Below are positions 1 through 5,638 of a stretch of DNA of 7,937 nucleotides, piece after piece. Source of the stretch: Candidatus Heimdallarchaeota archaeon LC_2 (GTDB taxonomy: Archaea > Asgardarchaeota > Heimdallarchaeia > Heimdallarchaeales > Kariarchaeaceae); contig MDVR01000019.1 of assembly GCA_001940725.1 (NCBI GenBank), positions 24,074 to 32,010 of the forward strand, in the 5' to 3' direction. The notes beneath the pieces were generated by a model that was not told where the DNA came from, ran no database searches, and saw only the letters and a list, made by a program, of their open reading frames with translations. How positions within the stretch are numbered: the stretch's first letter is position 1; each line of letters begins with the position of its first letter. The position numbers and the translations under genes are program-made.

Positions 1-432
1 ATTACTGGTTACCAACATAATTCCTAAAACAATTATTATCGTGCCAACAAATATAAGAATTCCAATTACTTCTGTACCGGTAATTATGAGAATGATTGAC
101 GTGAACAGTGGATAAATTGATGATACAGGTAGAATCTCGTTTACTTTATATTTCTTTAATCCAGTAATAAACATAGCATCTCCAAAAAGAACCAGTATTG
201 AGCTAATGACAACATATGCGAACGTGCTTTCTTGAAAATAGATCGAAAATCCATCTATTCCCTTCCAAATTAAAACAATTAGAAGTAGAGGTGGTATAGC
301 AAAAATTGATCTGATGATAATTGCCTGAATAGGATCCTGTTTGATTAACCCAAATTTCAATACGTGAGAATTCAATCCCCAAGTAACTGATGCAAACATG
401 GCTAATCCAATACTAAAATACGGATCAATCAT
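1..432 (-). CDS. EamA/DMT-family transporter, N-terminal half (partial, runs off left edge)
   Basis: An open minus-strand frame of 144 codons starts at ATG 430-432 and has no stop before base 1, so the C-terminal half lies outside the window. The protein is strongly hydrophobic, with about five predicted membrane helices (roughly residues 5-23, 37-57, 72-92, 98-117, 121-142). It fits one EamA repeat: an early TWG motif (residues 17-19), a PVSSIYPLFTS stretch at 102-112 like the usual PLSALYPVFT region, and a glycine-rich last helix. Full family members carry two such repeats and about ten helices and usually export small metabolites; the substrate cannot be told here. An in-frame TAG at 460-462 limits the start, and the only other candidate is a TTG at 439-441. 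No clear Shine-Dalgarno sequence is visible. It is divergent from the hydrolase gene to its right. Confidence 0.85.
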   Translation of the reverse strand, partial: MIDPYFSIGLAMFASVTWGLNSHVLKFGLIKQDPIQAIIIRSIFAIPPLLLIVLIWKGIDGFSIYFQESTFAYVVISSILVLFGDAMFITGLKKYKVNEILPVSSIYPLFTSIILIITGTEVIGILIFVGTIIIVLGIMLVTSN

Positions 433-764
433 CGAGAACAAATCCGTAATTTCACATCTCTACTTAAAGAAATATTTGATATCCATGAGTTTTCACCATA
501 ATCGTTTTCTCAAAAGTGCAAACTGATCAATTGATTCAGTCATTGTGAATTGAGAGATTGGGGTCAATGAGCTGTATGAAATTAACCAGTATGGAAGTAT
601 AATGATAGTAACATGGTTCTATTCAATCTGATGATATTGCATATGATAACAAGTATACATCCAGTATAGACTTATCATACACTTACGGGTGTAAAAATAT
701 AAATTATATACCTAATTTAGTTTCATAGGTTAAAGTACAATATTCAATAGTTTATGTATTGTAG
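433..764. other. Intergenic region between divergent transporter and hydrolase units
   Basis: I see no convincing gene on either strand in this 332-base stretch; frames are short and interrupted. Two items stand out. One is a dyad around 523-539 whose inner ten bases, ATCAATTGAT at 526-535, are a perfect palindrome, a possible operator between divergent genes. The other is a TATA-rich run at 697-710 (ATATAAATTATATA) that could serve as a plus-strand promoter about 55 bases before the ATG at 765. Both are weak in such AT-rich DNA. Confidence 0.5.
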
Positions 765-801
765 ATGAAGTTTGACGATTATTATATATCATATTCTATA
801 A

Positions 802-825
802 TACTACTATGGTGGTACTCTATGA
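802..825 (+). repeat. 24-base direct repeat, copy 1 (initiation-region-like)
   Basis: This copy matches 933-956 at 22 of 24 positions; the differences are at 808 (T against C) and 820 (C against A). It carries the core TACTACTATGGTGGTACT, a GGTG that could pair with the CACC of an archaeal 16S 3' end, and an ATG at 822-824. A TATA-like CTATAATA at 796-803 precedes it. The core is also a near-palindrome (12 of 16 positions, more complete in copy 2). Confidence 0.75.
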
Positions 826-956
826 TGATTACGAATACTGAAATTCAACATCTCTTTAATTATGAAAATTTTCAATGTGTGGAGAGATGTGTCAGTTTAG
901 CACAACTATTCTTATCATCTTTTTTGAGTATATACTACCATGGTGGTACTATATGA
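822..956 (+). CDS. Possible small upstream ORF (44 residues) overlapping the hydrolase start
   Basis: The frame runs from ATG 822 to TGA 954-956; an alternative ATG at 765 gives 63 residues. The stop overlaps the hydrolase ATG (953-955) as ATGA, the usual geometry of translational coupling, and the ATG at 822 lies in the same sequence context as the hydrolase start. The predicted peptide starts MMITNTEIQHLF and has a hydrophobic stretch (CVSLAQLFLSSFLSIYY) near its end. I recognise no family. It may be a leader peptide, a remnant of a duplicated gene start, or chance. No sequence evidence for a product exists beyond position and overlap. Confidence 0.25.
   Translation: MMITNTEIQHLFNYENFQCVERCVSLAQLFLSSFLSIYYHGGTI
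933..956 (+). repeat. 24-base direct repeat, copy 2 (covers the hydrolase start codon)
   Basis: This is the second copy of the sequence at 802-825. It contains the near-palindrome TACTACCATGGTGGTA (14 of 16 positions symmetric, with a perfect ACCATGGT centre at 937-944), followed by GGTACT and the hydrolase ATG at 953-955. A TATA-like GTATATAC at 928-935 overlaps its left edge at about the same distance from the ATG as in copy 1. It could be an operator, a duplicated translation-initiation region, or both. Confidence 0.75.
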
Positions 957-1927
957 ACGGCTCAACAATAAAAAATCAAATCAAAACACAAATGAATGCT
1001 CACAACGTTGCGATATATTCTAAGGATATGAATATATTTCATCTTAATGTTCTAACTAATAATCATAAGGAGCAAAGACAAACAATTTTATTTCTCCATG
1101 GTTATCTCGGATCGGCACAAGATTACATTCCATTCTACGTTAAATTTAAAGATCAATATAATATTCTTGCAATTGATCTGAGAGGACATGGAGACTCTGA
1201 AAGTCCCAAGGGGAGCTGGACAATAGATGACATGGTCGATGATGTCTATCAGATTGTTAGATTAATTGTACCAGATAGTGGGAAAATGATAATTGTGGGT
1301 AATTCACTTTCAACCGCAATTACATTGAAATTTACCTCTGAATACCCTAATTTGGTTAAAAATATATTTTTAATCTCTCCAACTATGAAATTTCATCTCC
1401 CATTGATGGGAAGATTTGCCATTCAGCTCTTAAGAATAATCCCCAATAAATTAATAGCGTCATCAATGAGATGGGTAGATAGGTCGATTGATAGGCATAT
1501 TAAATCAGGCCCAAAGAACGATTTTGCGCATCTAGCAATGGAGAAAATAATTCATGTTCCAGTATCTGCACACAAAAAAATTCTACGAGCGACGATACCA
1601 TCATACAAAATTGATGCAAAAGAGCTACATATACCAATCATGATAATTGCGGGTGAAGATGACACCACAGTCCCATTTGATGATTCAGTTGATCTTAACT
1701 CAACTGCAGAGGATTCGTCAATTCTTATGTTAAAAGATACTAAACATCGCATTTTAGTTACAAGGACCGATCTTGTACTAGAAATATTTGAACAATGGGT
1801 AAATACTCAATCTGAATTGCTTACTGATGTCGGACATTATCACGAAGCCGAGTTGATAACTGACCATGATGGTCATAGAATGTTACCTGTGGATTGGATT
1901 ACTTCAGATTGTGAAACAATACATTAG
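953..1927 (+). CDS. Alpha/beta-hydrolase fold protein
   Basis: The product is 324 residues of the alpha/beta-hydrolase superfamily, probably cytosolic since no signal or membrane helix is seen. Landmarks are the oxyanion-loop motif HGYLGS (49-54), DLRGHGDS (75-82), the nucleophile elbow GNSLS with Ser118, an acid candidate in GEDD (Asp236 or Asp237) and His265 in KDTKHRI. The elbow ends in Ser rather than the usual Gly (GxSxS), though small residues are tolerated there. Hydrolases of this type cleave esters, lactones or C-C bonds; the substrate cannot be inferred. A tail of about 45 residues (280-324) extends past the fold. I chose ATG 953 because it follows a GGTGG-containing repeat and a TATA-like box; the frame is open back to ATG 875, but the extra 26 residues look non-native. 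A degraded paralogous 3' end lies at 3882-4115. Confidence 0.88.
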   Translation: MNGSTIKNQIKTQMNAHNVAIYSKDMNIFHLNVLTNNHKEQRQTILFLHGYLGSAQDYIPFYVKFKDQYNILAIDLRGHGDSESPKGSWTIDDMVDDVYQIVRLIVPDSGKMIIVGNSLSTAITLKFTSEYPNLVKNIFLISPTMKFHLPLMGRFAIQLLRIIPNKLIASSMRWVDRSIDRHIKSGPKNDFAHLAMEKIIHVPVSAHKKILRATIPSYKIDAKELHIPIMIIAGEDDTTVPFDDSVDLNSTAEDSSILMLKDTKHRILVTRTDLVLEIFEQWVNTQSELLTDVGHYHEAELITDHDGHRMLPVDWITSDCETIH

Positions 1928-2372
1928 TAAAATTCAATGGGATATTAGCGACCTACAGCAAAAAAATCAAGGAATTAAAAATTGAAGAATATTTCAATCA
2001 TGTAAAACAGTTCTTGGAAATTTAATTATTCTTGGCTACAAATCTAGTATCTTGACAATCATTATTGGACTAAATCAAACTTTATGTTAGATCGAATTCT
2101 AGACATTTGATTTCAAGGACTTAAACTACAATAATGTGGAAAATGTCCCGAATGAATTACGCAATTTAGTTCGATTTAATTATATTTTTGATGTTTTTAT
2201 CTAAATAATTATCAACATTATCATTAATTGAATGGAAATTTTCGATTAATTAATCAAATAAATAAAACAAATATATATCAATAAGTGATCTGTCATAAAT
2301 TGATACGTTATAGTAGCAATTACTTTTCAAAAAAATGCAGTAATTAATATAGTAATAATTTCCAATTGGCCC
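1928..2372. other. Intergenic spacer, no convincing gene
   Basis: This 445-base stretch is very AT-rich and broken by stops in all frames examined. A frame open from about 1915 through a TAA at 2023-2025 would encode a short Lys/Glu-rich tail (KKIKELKIEEYFNHVKQFLE) but lacks a start and known relatives. A 12-base perfect palindrome GATTAATTAATC sits at 2244-2255. Both may be chance. The right end holds the promoter of the DUF411 gene. Confidence 0.5.
2341..2352 (+). promoter_or_regulatory. TATA-like box for the DUF411-CuA unit
   Basis: TAATTAATATAG is centred about 26 bases before the ATG at 2373. Archaeal TATA boxes lie about that far from the transcription start, so the transcript would begin at or near the start codon (leaderless). 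There is no Shine-Dalgarno sequence before this ATG, which agrees. AT-rich surroundings limit certainty. Confidence 0.4.
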
Positions 2373-3032
2373 ATGGGCAAGTCGAGCCGCTCTATCAAAA
2401 AGAAACAACCTACTAATGATAGTGACAAGAATATTAAAAATTACGCTGCGTACTCAAAGTCAGATTTATTGAAGAAGAAGTACAATGAATCCCAATCCCC
2501 TTCCCCTAATGGCAGAATATTAAGGTGGGTTGCAGTTGCGTCAACTGTATTTATCCTACTTTTGATCACAGGTGTATTTTCACCTGGATCAAATCCAGGT
2601 TCAAATGATTTCATTAACAATGAGGATTTACCAGTAAATACCTTTACTCAGGCTAATGGAGAGAAGATTTCTGTAGTTCTATATAGTTCACCAACTTGTG
2701 GTTGTTGTCATGAATATGTTGATTATTTAAATGAAAACGGATTTGACACATTTCAAAAACGGACGGAAGATTATCAAGTGATAAAAGATGAAAATTTAAT
2801 TCCTGAAGAGCAACGTAGTTGTCATACTGCAATTATTGGAGATTATTTTATAGAAGGTCACATCCCACTATTAGTTGTTTATGATTTATTATCTAAAAAT
2901 CCGGATATTGATGGGATTTCACTACCAGGAATGCCTTCGGGATCACCTGGGATGAGCGGTGAAAAGAATAGCGTATGGGTCATTTCTTCCCTTTTAAATG
3001 GACAAATTATCAATATATTTGCGAGTGTGTAA
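2373..3032 (+). CDS. Membrane-anchored DUF411 (CopG-like) copper-binding protein
   Basis: The product has 219 residues: a basic, Lys/Ser-rich cytosolic N-terminus (1-49), one membrane helix (about 50-69), then an extracytoplasmic DUF411 domain (about 98-219). The domain has the family signatures in order: TCGCCH (Cys109, Cys111, Cys112, His113), RSCHT (Cys150, His151), the IEGHIP segment (His163), and GMPSGSPGM (186-194) with two Met. DUF411 has a thioredoxin-like core; its studied bacterial member CopG binds a copper cluster through this Cys/His set and is linked to copper resistance. I infer copper binding outside the membrane. Bacterial members usually have a cleaved signal peptide; here the long charged N-terminus before the helix suggests a permanent anchor. 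The gene is first in a unit with the CuA gene, eight bases downstream. Confidence 0.9.
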   Translation: MGKSSRSIKKKQPTNDSDKNIKNYAAYSKSDLLKKKYNESQSPSPNGRILRWVAVASTVFILLLITGVFSPGSNPGSNDFINNEDLPVNTFTQANGEKISVVLYSSPTCGCCHEYVDYLNENGFDTFQKRTEDYQVIKDENLIPEEQRSCHTAIIGDYFIEGHIPLLVVYDLLSKNPDIDGISLPGMPSGSPGMSGEKNSVWVISSLLNGQIINIFASV

Positions 3033-3040
3033 GACAGAAT

Positions 3041-3898
3041 ATGTTAGAAACTCGAAAATATTTTCTAATTTCGGTTGCTTTCATAACATTTCTAACTGTT
3101 GGAACTCTATATATTTCCAATATTGATAATTCAAATACTAATGTTCCGGTTGGAGGAAAGGATCGACCTTATTATTTTCGTATTGAATTATCTCAATGGA
3201 CGATGAAAATTATTGATTTAAATCAAATTGAAGATTTAATGCTAGAAGGGAATTCAGCCAAAAAAGCTTTTTCTGTAGCAACTTACATTGATTCTATGGG
3301 AAAATTGGAAAAAGGGAGTCGGGTTTATTTTCAAATATATTCACTTGATGTTCAACATGGAATATCAATTAATGAGTTGAATATTTATATTTCAATACTT
3401 GAGTCAACAGATGACATCGATTCTACTATTCCAGAATTTTATGATTTTCAACTTCCTGAAACTGATACTTCTTTTACCGCCTACTGTCAAGTTTATTGCG
3501 GATTAGGTCATTCAAATATGAAATTCAGATTTGAAATTGGAAATGGAGATCCAAGTTATGGAAAAATATTCTTCAACGTATTCGTAATATTAATTGCAAT
3601 TCTTGCAACCATATTTTCATATTTAATTTCATCTCCAATTAGAAGAAAAGTGTATCTTACATATCAAAGCAATGATAATTCGAAATTATTAAAATCTAGT
3701 TTGCAAATTTTTGATCTTTATGATATTTCAACGTTATCTGAAAAGGAACTAGTCGCTTTGCGACAGGGTTATTTTGATGTTGCAAAAGCAGGAGAATTAC
3801 TGCACTCTTTCGAAGCTCAATCCTATGAAGATGTCAGATCGTCTATAATATTTAACAAACAAGAGGAAGCATGGGAATTGTTTGAATTCAGAAAATGA
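3041..3898 (+). CDS. CuA-domain cupredoxin between two membrane helices, with cytosolic tail
   Basis: The product has 285 residues. A membrane helix (about 7-25) is followed by an outside domain (30-174), a second helix (about 175-198) and a basic SPIRRK stop-transfer, leaving residues 200-285 in the cytosol. The outside domain carries a full CuA ligand set: His106 in DVQHG, then CQVYCGLGHSNM giving Cys149, Cys153, His157 and Met160. This closely resembles the subunit II CuA site of ba3-type oxidases (DVIHG and CNQYCGLGHQNM). Oxidase subunit II places its helices before the CuA domain and ends soon after it, so a CuA domain between two helices with an 85-residue helical tail is not that layout, and no subunit I gene is nearby. 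Roles could be copper relay, electron transfer or sensing. ATG 3041 is the first start after the DUF411 stop; upstream in-frame codons overlap that gene. Its last five codons overlap the hydrolase remnant in another frame. Confidence 0.82.
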   Translation: MLETRKYFLISVAFITFLTVGTLYISNIDNSNTNVPVGGKDRPYYFRIELSQWTMKIIDLNQIEDLMLEGNSAKKAFSVATYIDSMGKLEKGSRVYFQIYSLDVQHGISINELNIYISILESTDDIDSTIPEFYDFQLPETDTSFTAYCQVYCGLGHSNMKFRFEIGNGDPSYGKIFFNVFVILIAILATIFSYLISSPIRRKVYLTYQSNDNSKLLKSSLQIFDLYDISTLSEKELVALRQGYFDVAKAGELLHSFEAQSYEDVRSSIIFNKQEEAWELFEFRK

Positions 3899-4115
3899 AG
3901 ATTCTTCAACTCTTATGTTGAAAAATACTAAACATCGTATTTAAGTAATAAGGACTATCCTTATGTTAGAAATATTTGAACAATGAGTATGTATTCAATC
4001 TGAGCTGCCTACATGTGTTGAACATTATCCTGAGACTGATTTAAAAACTAATCGGGACGGTCATCGAATGATACCTAAAGAATGGATTGCCGTGGATTGT
4101 GGAATTAAACATTAG
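3882..4115 (+). pseudogene. Hydrolase 3'-end remnant (paralogue of the 953-1927 gene)
   Basis: Translated in the frame ending at TAG 4113-4115, this stretch aligns without any gap to the last 72 residues of the hydrolase (1709-1927 against 3897-4115, both 219 bases with the stop). About 46 of 72 residues are identical, including MLK-TKHRI with the catalytic His, LEIFEQ, DGHRM and the final DC and H. Two sense codons are now stops: the Leu codon after KHRI is TAA (3942-3944) and the Trp codon after IFEQ is TGA (3984-3986). Similarity continues left for a few residues (LNS at 3882-3890) inside the 3' end of the CuA gene, then ends. No start or upstream catalytic part remains, so this is a dead fragment of a once full paralogue. 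Confidence 0.9.
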
Positions 4116-4145
4116 TTAATTTCTCTTACTTCTCCTGTTTAGTTT
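4116..4145 (+). terminator. Pyrimidine-rich tract after the copper unit
   Basis: The run TTAATTTCTCTTACTTCTCC and the T-rich bases after it lack a hairpin but resemble the U-rich tracts at which archaeal RNA polymerase terminates. It lies between the plus-strand copper unit and the convergent hemerythrin-like gene. The call rests on composition and position only. Confidence 0.25.
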
Positions 4146-4179
4146 AACAAAAGCATTTAATCTAAAAAATTTAAATTAA

Positions 4180-4608
4180 TCAAACTAATTTATCCATTAC
4201 TTCTTTTAATGCCTCATTGGGTATTGATTTATCTATCCAGGGATACAGAATCGATTCTTCTTTGTCATTATGGGGTTTGAGAACTTTAAACAAATTTTCC
4301 TCCAAATGATTGACTTTATTGTTTCCATTATTAATCTCCGTTTGAATTTGATCAAGTATGGCTTTTATCATTACATGCTCTTCCCGCATTACAGCAGTTG
4401 GACCCTCGGTATGCATATTTTGTGCTTTTTCAAATATTGGAAATAATATTTCCTCTTCCCACACAATATGTTTTTCCAATCCAGCCCTAAATTCAGTAAA
4501 TAGTGTTTTCGCCTTTTCTAAATCCTCATTTTTTTGAAATTTAAATTGTGTGAAGATCTCATCTAAACTATCATGATCATGAGACATGAACTCCATAACG
4601 TTTGACAT
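4180..4608 (-). CDS. Hemerythrin-like HHE-domain protein
   Basis: The product is 142 residues, a single all-helical HHE (hemerythrin-like) domain spanning nearly its whole length, with no signal or membrane helix. Likely di-iron ligands are His12 (SHDHD), His47 and Glu51 (HIVWE), His78 (REEH), and His113 and Glu117 (HNDKE): two HxxxE motifs plus single histidines in the expected order. Family members bind oxygen, nitric oxide or iron, or protect against oxidative stress; which applies here is unknown. I chose ATG 4608 over the in-frame TTG at 4615-4617 (three residues longer) because ATG is the commoner start and a TATA-like box lies about 25 bases upstream of it. The gene diverges from the peroxidase-related gene at 4755 and converges on the copper unit. 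Confidence 0.88.
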   Translation of the reverse strand: MSNVMEFMSHDHDSLDEIFTQFKFQKNEDLEKAKTLFTEFRAGLEKHIVWEEEILFPIFEKAQNMHTEGPTAVMREEHVMIKAILDQIQTEINNGNNKVNHLEENLFKVLKPHNDKEESILYPWIDKSIPNEALKEVMDKLV

Positions 4609-4621
4609 ATTTTTCAATTTA

Positions 4622-4636
4622 CTATATATTTTAAAG
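4622..4636 (-). promoter_or_regulatory. TATA-like box for the hemerythrin-like gene
   Basis: On the minus strand this reads TTTAAAATATATAGT, centred about 20-25 bases upstream of ATG 4608. The distance suits a leaderless or near-leaderless archaeal transcript, and no Shine-Dalgarno sequence lies before the ATG. Confidence 0.4.
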
Positions 4637-4698
4637 TATTTTGATAATTCATTGATGATTTAACTGATAGTAGTTTATATTTAATTTAATTTATAATT

Positions 4699-4717
4699 CC
4701 GATTTTTTAACTATCGG
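4699..4717. promoter_or_regulatory. Operator-like dyad CCGAT-N9-ATCGG
   Basis: Two five-base arms, CCGAT (4699-4703) and ATCGG (4713-4717), are perfect inverted repeats separated by nine bases, just upstream of the plus-strand TATA box at 4726-4734. They are the most GC-rich bases in this spacer. A regulator bound here could affect the plus-strand gene and perhaps the divergent hemerythrin-like gene. Five-base arms could arise by chance. Confidence 0.3.
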
Positions 4718-4725
4718 TTGGTAGT

Positions 4726-4734
4726 ATTATATAT
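4726..4734 (+). promoter_or_regulatory. TATA box for the peroxidase-related gene
   Basis: ATTATATAT is centred about 25 bases before ATG 4755, so transcription should begin at or next to the start codon. A GGAGGG at 4747-4752 looks like a Shine-Dalgarno sequence but lies only two bases from the ATG, too close for normal use, which favours leaderless initiation. Confidence 0.5.
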
Positions 4735-4754
4735 CCATTTTACATTGGAGGGAT

Positions 4755-5354
4755 ATGACTTGGATTGAAACTATTGAACCCAGAGATGCAGAAGGCAGAT
4801 TAAAAAAACTATACGACCAAGTTGTTGACCCGACAGGTCACGTTGATAACATACTAACAGCCCATAGTTTGAGACCACGAACTTTACATGCTCATCTTTG
4901 GTTATACAAAGCCACAATGCATACTAAACCAAATGAATTGACTAATCGAGAACGAGAACTTGTAGCAACCTGTATTTCAAGAAGTAATAAATGTAAATAT
5001 TGTATAAAACATCACCAAGCAGGATTAACTAAAATCGTTGGAGATGAAGATCTAGCAGAAGAACTATCAAAGGCTTCAGTTAATGAATTAAAATCGGAAT
5101 TCATAACTAATCGTGAAAGGGTTTTTTGTAATTATGCTGTTAAATTAACACTTACTCCTGGCGAAATGAAAGAATCAGATTTAGAGCCCTTAAGACAAGT
5201 AGGTTTGTCAGATTATGGTATTCTAGACCTAAATCAAATCGTAGCCTATTTTGCTTATGCAAATAGAACCGTAAATGGATTGGGTGTAGATGTGGTGGGG
5301 GATGTGTTAGGATTACATCCTTCAGAAGATACAGAAGGATTTGGCCATTCTTGA
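4755..5354 (+). CDS. CMD/AhpD-like peroxidase-related protein
   Basis: The product is 199 residues of the carboxymuconolactone decarboxylase/AhpD superfamily, closest in length and layout to the peroxidase-related enzyme subgroup. The N-terminus (MTWIETIEP) is typical of that subgroup. The active-site region is NRERELVATCISRSNKCKYC followed by IKHH: Glu68 or Glu66, Cys80, Cys83 and His86 or His87 form the ExxxxxC, CxxC and CxxxH pattern of AhpD, which reduces peroxide or peroxiredoxin disulfides through the Cys pair. The rest is helical, with no signal or membrane segment, so it is probably cytosolic. Function as an alkylhydroperoxidase is inferred from family only. It is divergent from a hemerythrin-like gene, and together they suggest an oxygen or peroxide response. 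Confidence 0.88.
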   Translation: MTWIETIEPRDAEGRLKKLYDQVVDPTGHVDNILTAHSLRPRTLHAHLWLYKATMHTKPNELTNRERELVATCISRSNKCKYCIKHHQAGLTKIVGDEDLAEELSKASVNELKSEFITNRERVFCNYAVKLTLTPGEMKESDLEPLRQVGLSDYGILDLNQIVAYFAYANRTVNGLGVDVVGDVLGLHPSEDTEGFGHS

Positions 5355-5638
5355 TTTAACCGGTGCATATTGGAAATGGCATTTAATTTATACCTTTAAT
5401 TATTACTAAGAAATAAATTACTACTTCATGTTAAATACCCCCACAACCAATGAACGAATTGTACCCAACAAAAAAAGGAAAAGCAAATGTATATGTTTAT
5501 TACTTAAATTGTTATTCAAATTATAATGAAAATTTCAAAACAGAGATTCACATTTTTCATTACAATTTTTCTAATGAGTGTTTTAACTTCGTCGCTAATT
5601 ATACTAATTCGAAAGTTATAGACCCTACGGGCTAACGG
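5355..5638. other. Intergenic region with one doubtful small frame
   Basis: I see no convincing gene. A plus-strand frame at 5450-5635 would give 61 residues (MNELYPTKKGKANVYV...) unusually rich in Asn, Tyr and Phe, as expected from untranslated AT-rich DNA. It has no recognised motif, and its end abuts the minus-strand remnant at 5639-5860. T-rich bases after 5354 (TTTAATTTATACCTTTAATT at about 5380-5399) could end transcription of the preceding gene. Confidence 0.45.

Noticed and set aside
875..952. Longer hydrolase start at ATG 875
   Set aside because: The added residues are hydrophobic and unlike the family's N-terminus, and the duplicated initiation region and TATA-like box favour ATG 953.
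1552..1752. 66-residue minus-strand frame inside the hydrolase
   Set aside because: Antisense shadow of a well-supported coding region.
1915..2025. Open frame after the hydrolase with a Lys/Glu-rich tail
   Set aside because: No start codon, no recognised relatives, only about 36 codons; not distinguishable from chance.
2244..2255. 12-base palindrome GATTAATTAATC
   Set aside because: Built almost only of A and T in AT-rich spacer and more than 100 bases from the next start; expected often by chance.
2975..3040. Longer start for the CuA protein at ATG 2975
   Set aside because: It would overlap the DUF411 gene by 58 bases; the helix-starting MLETRKYF at 3041 is a natural N-terminus directly after the previous stop.
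5450..5635. 61-residue plus-strand frame as a gene
   Set aside because: Composition is dominated by Asn, Tyr, Phe and Lys codons as in random AT-rich DNA; no motif, no initiation signal.
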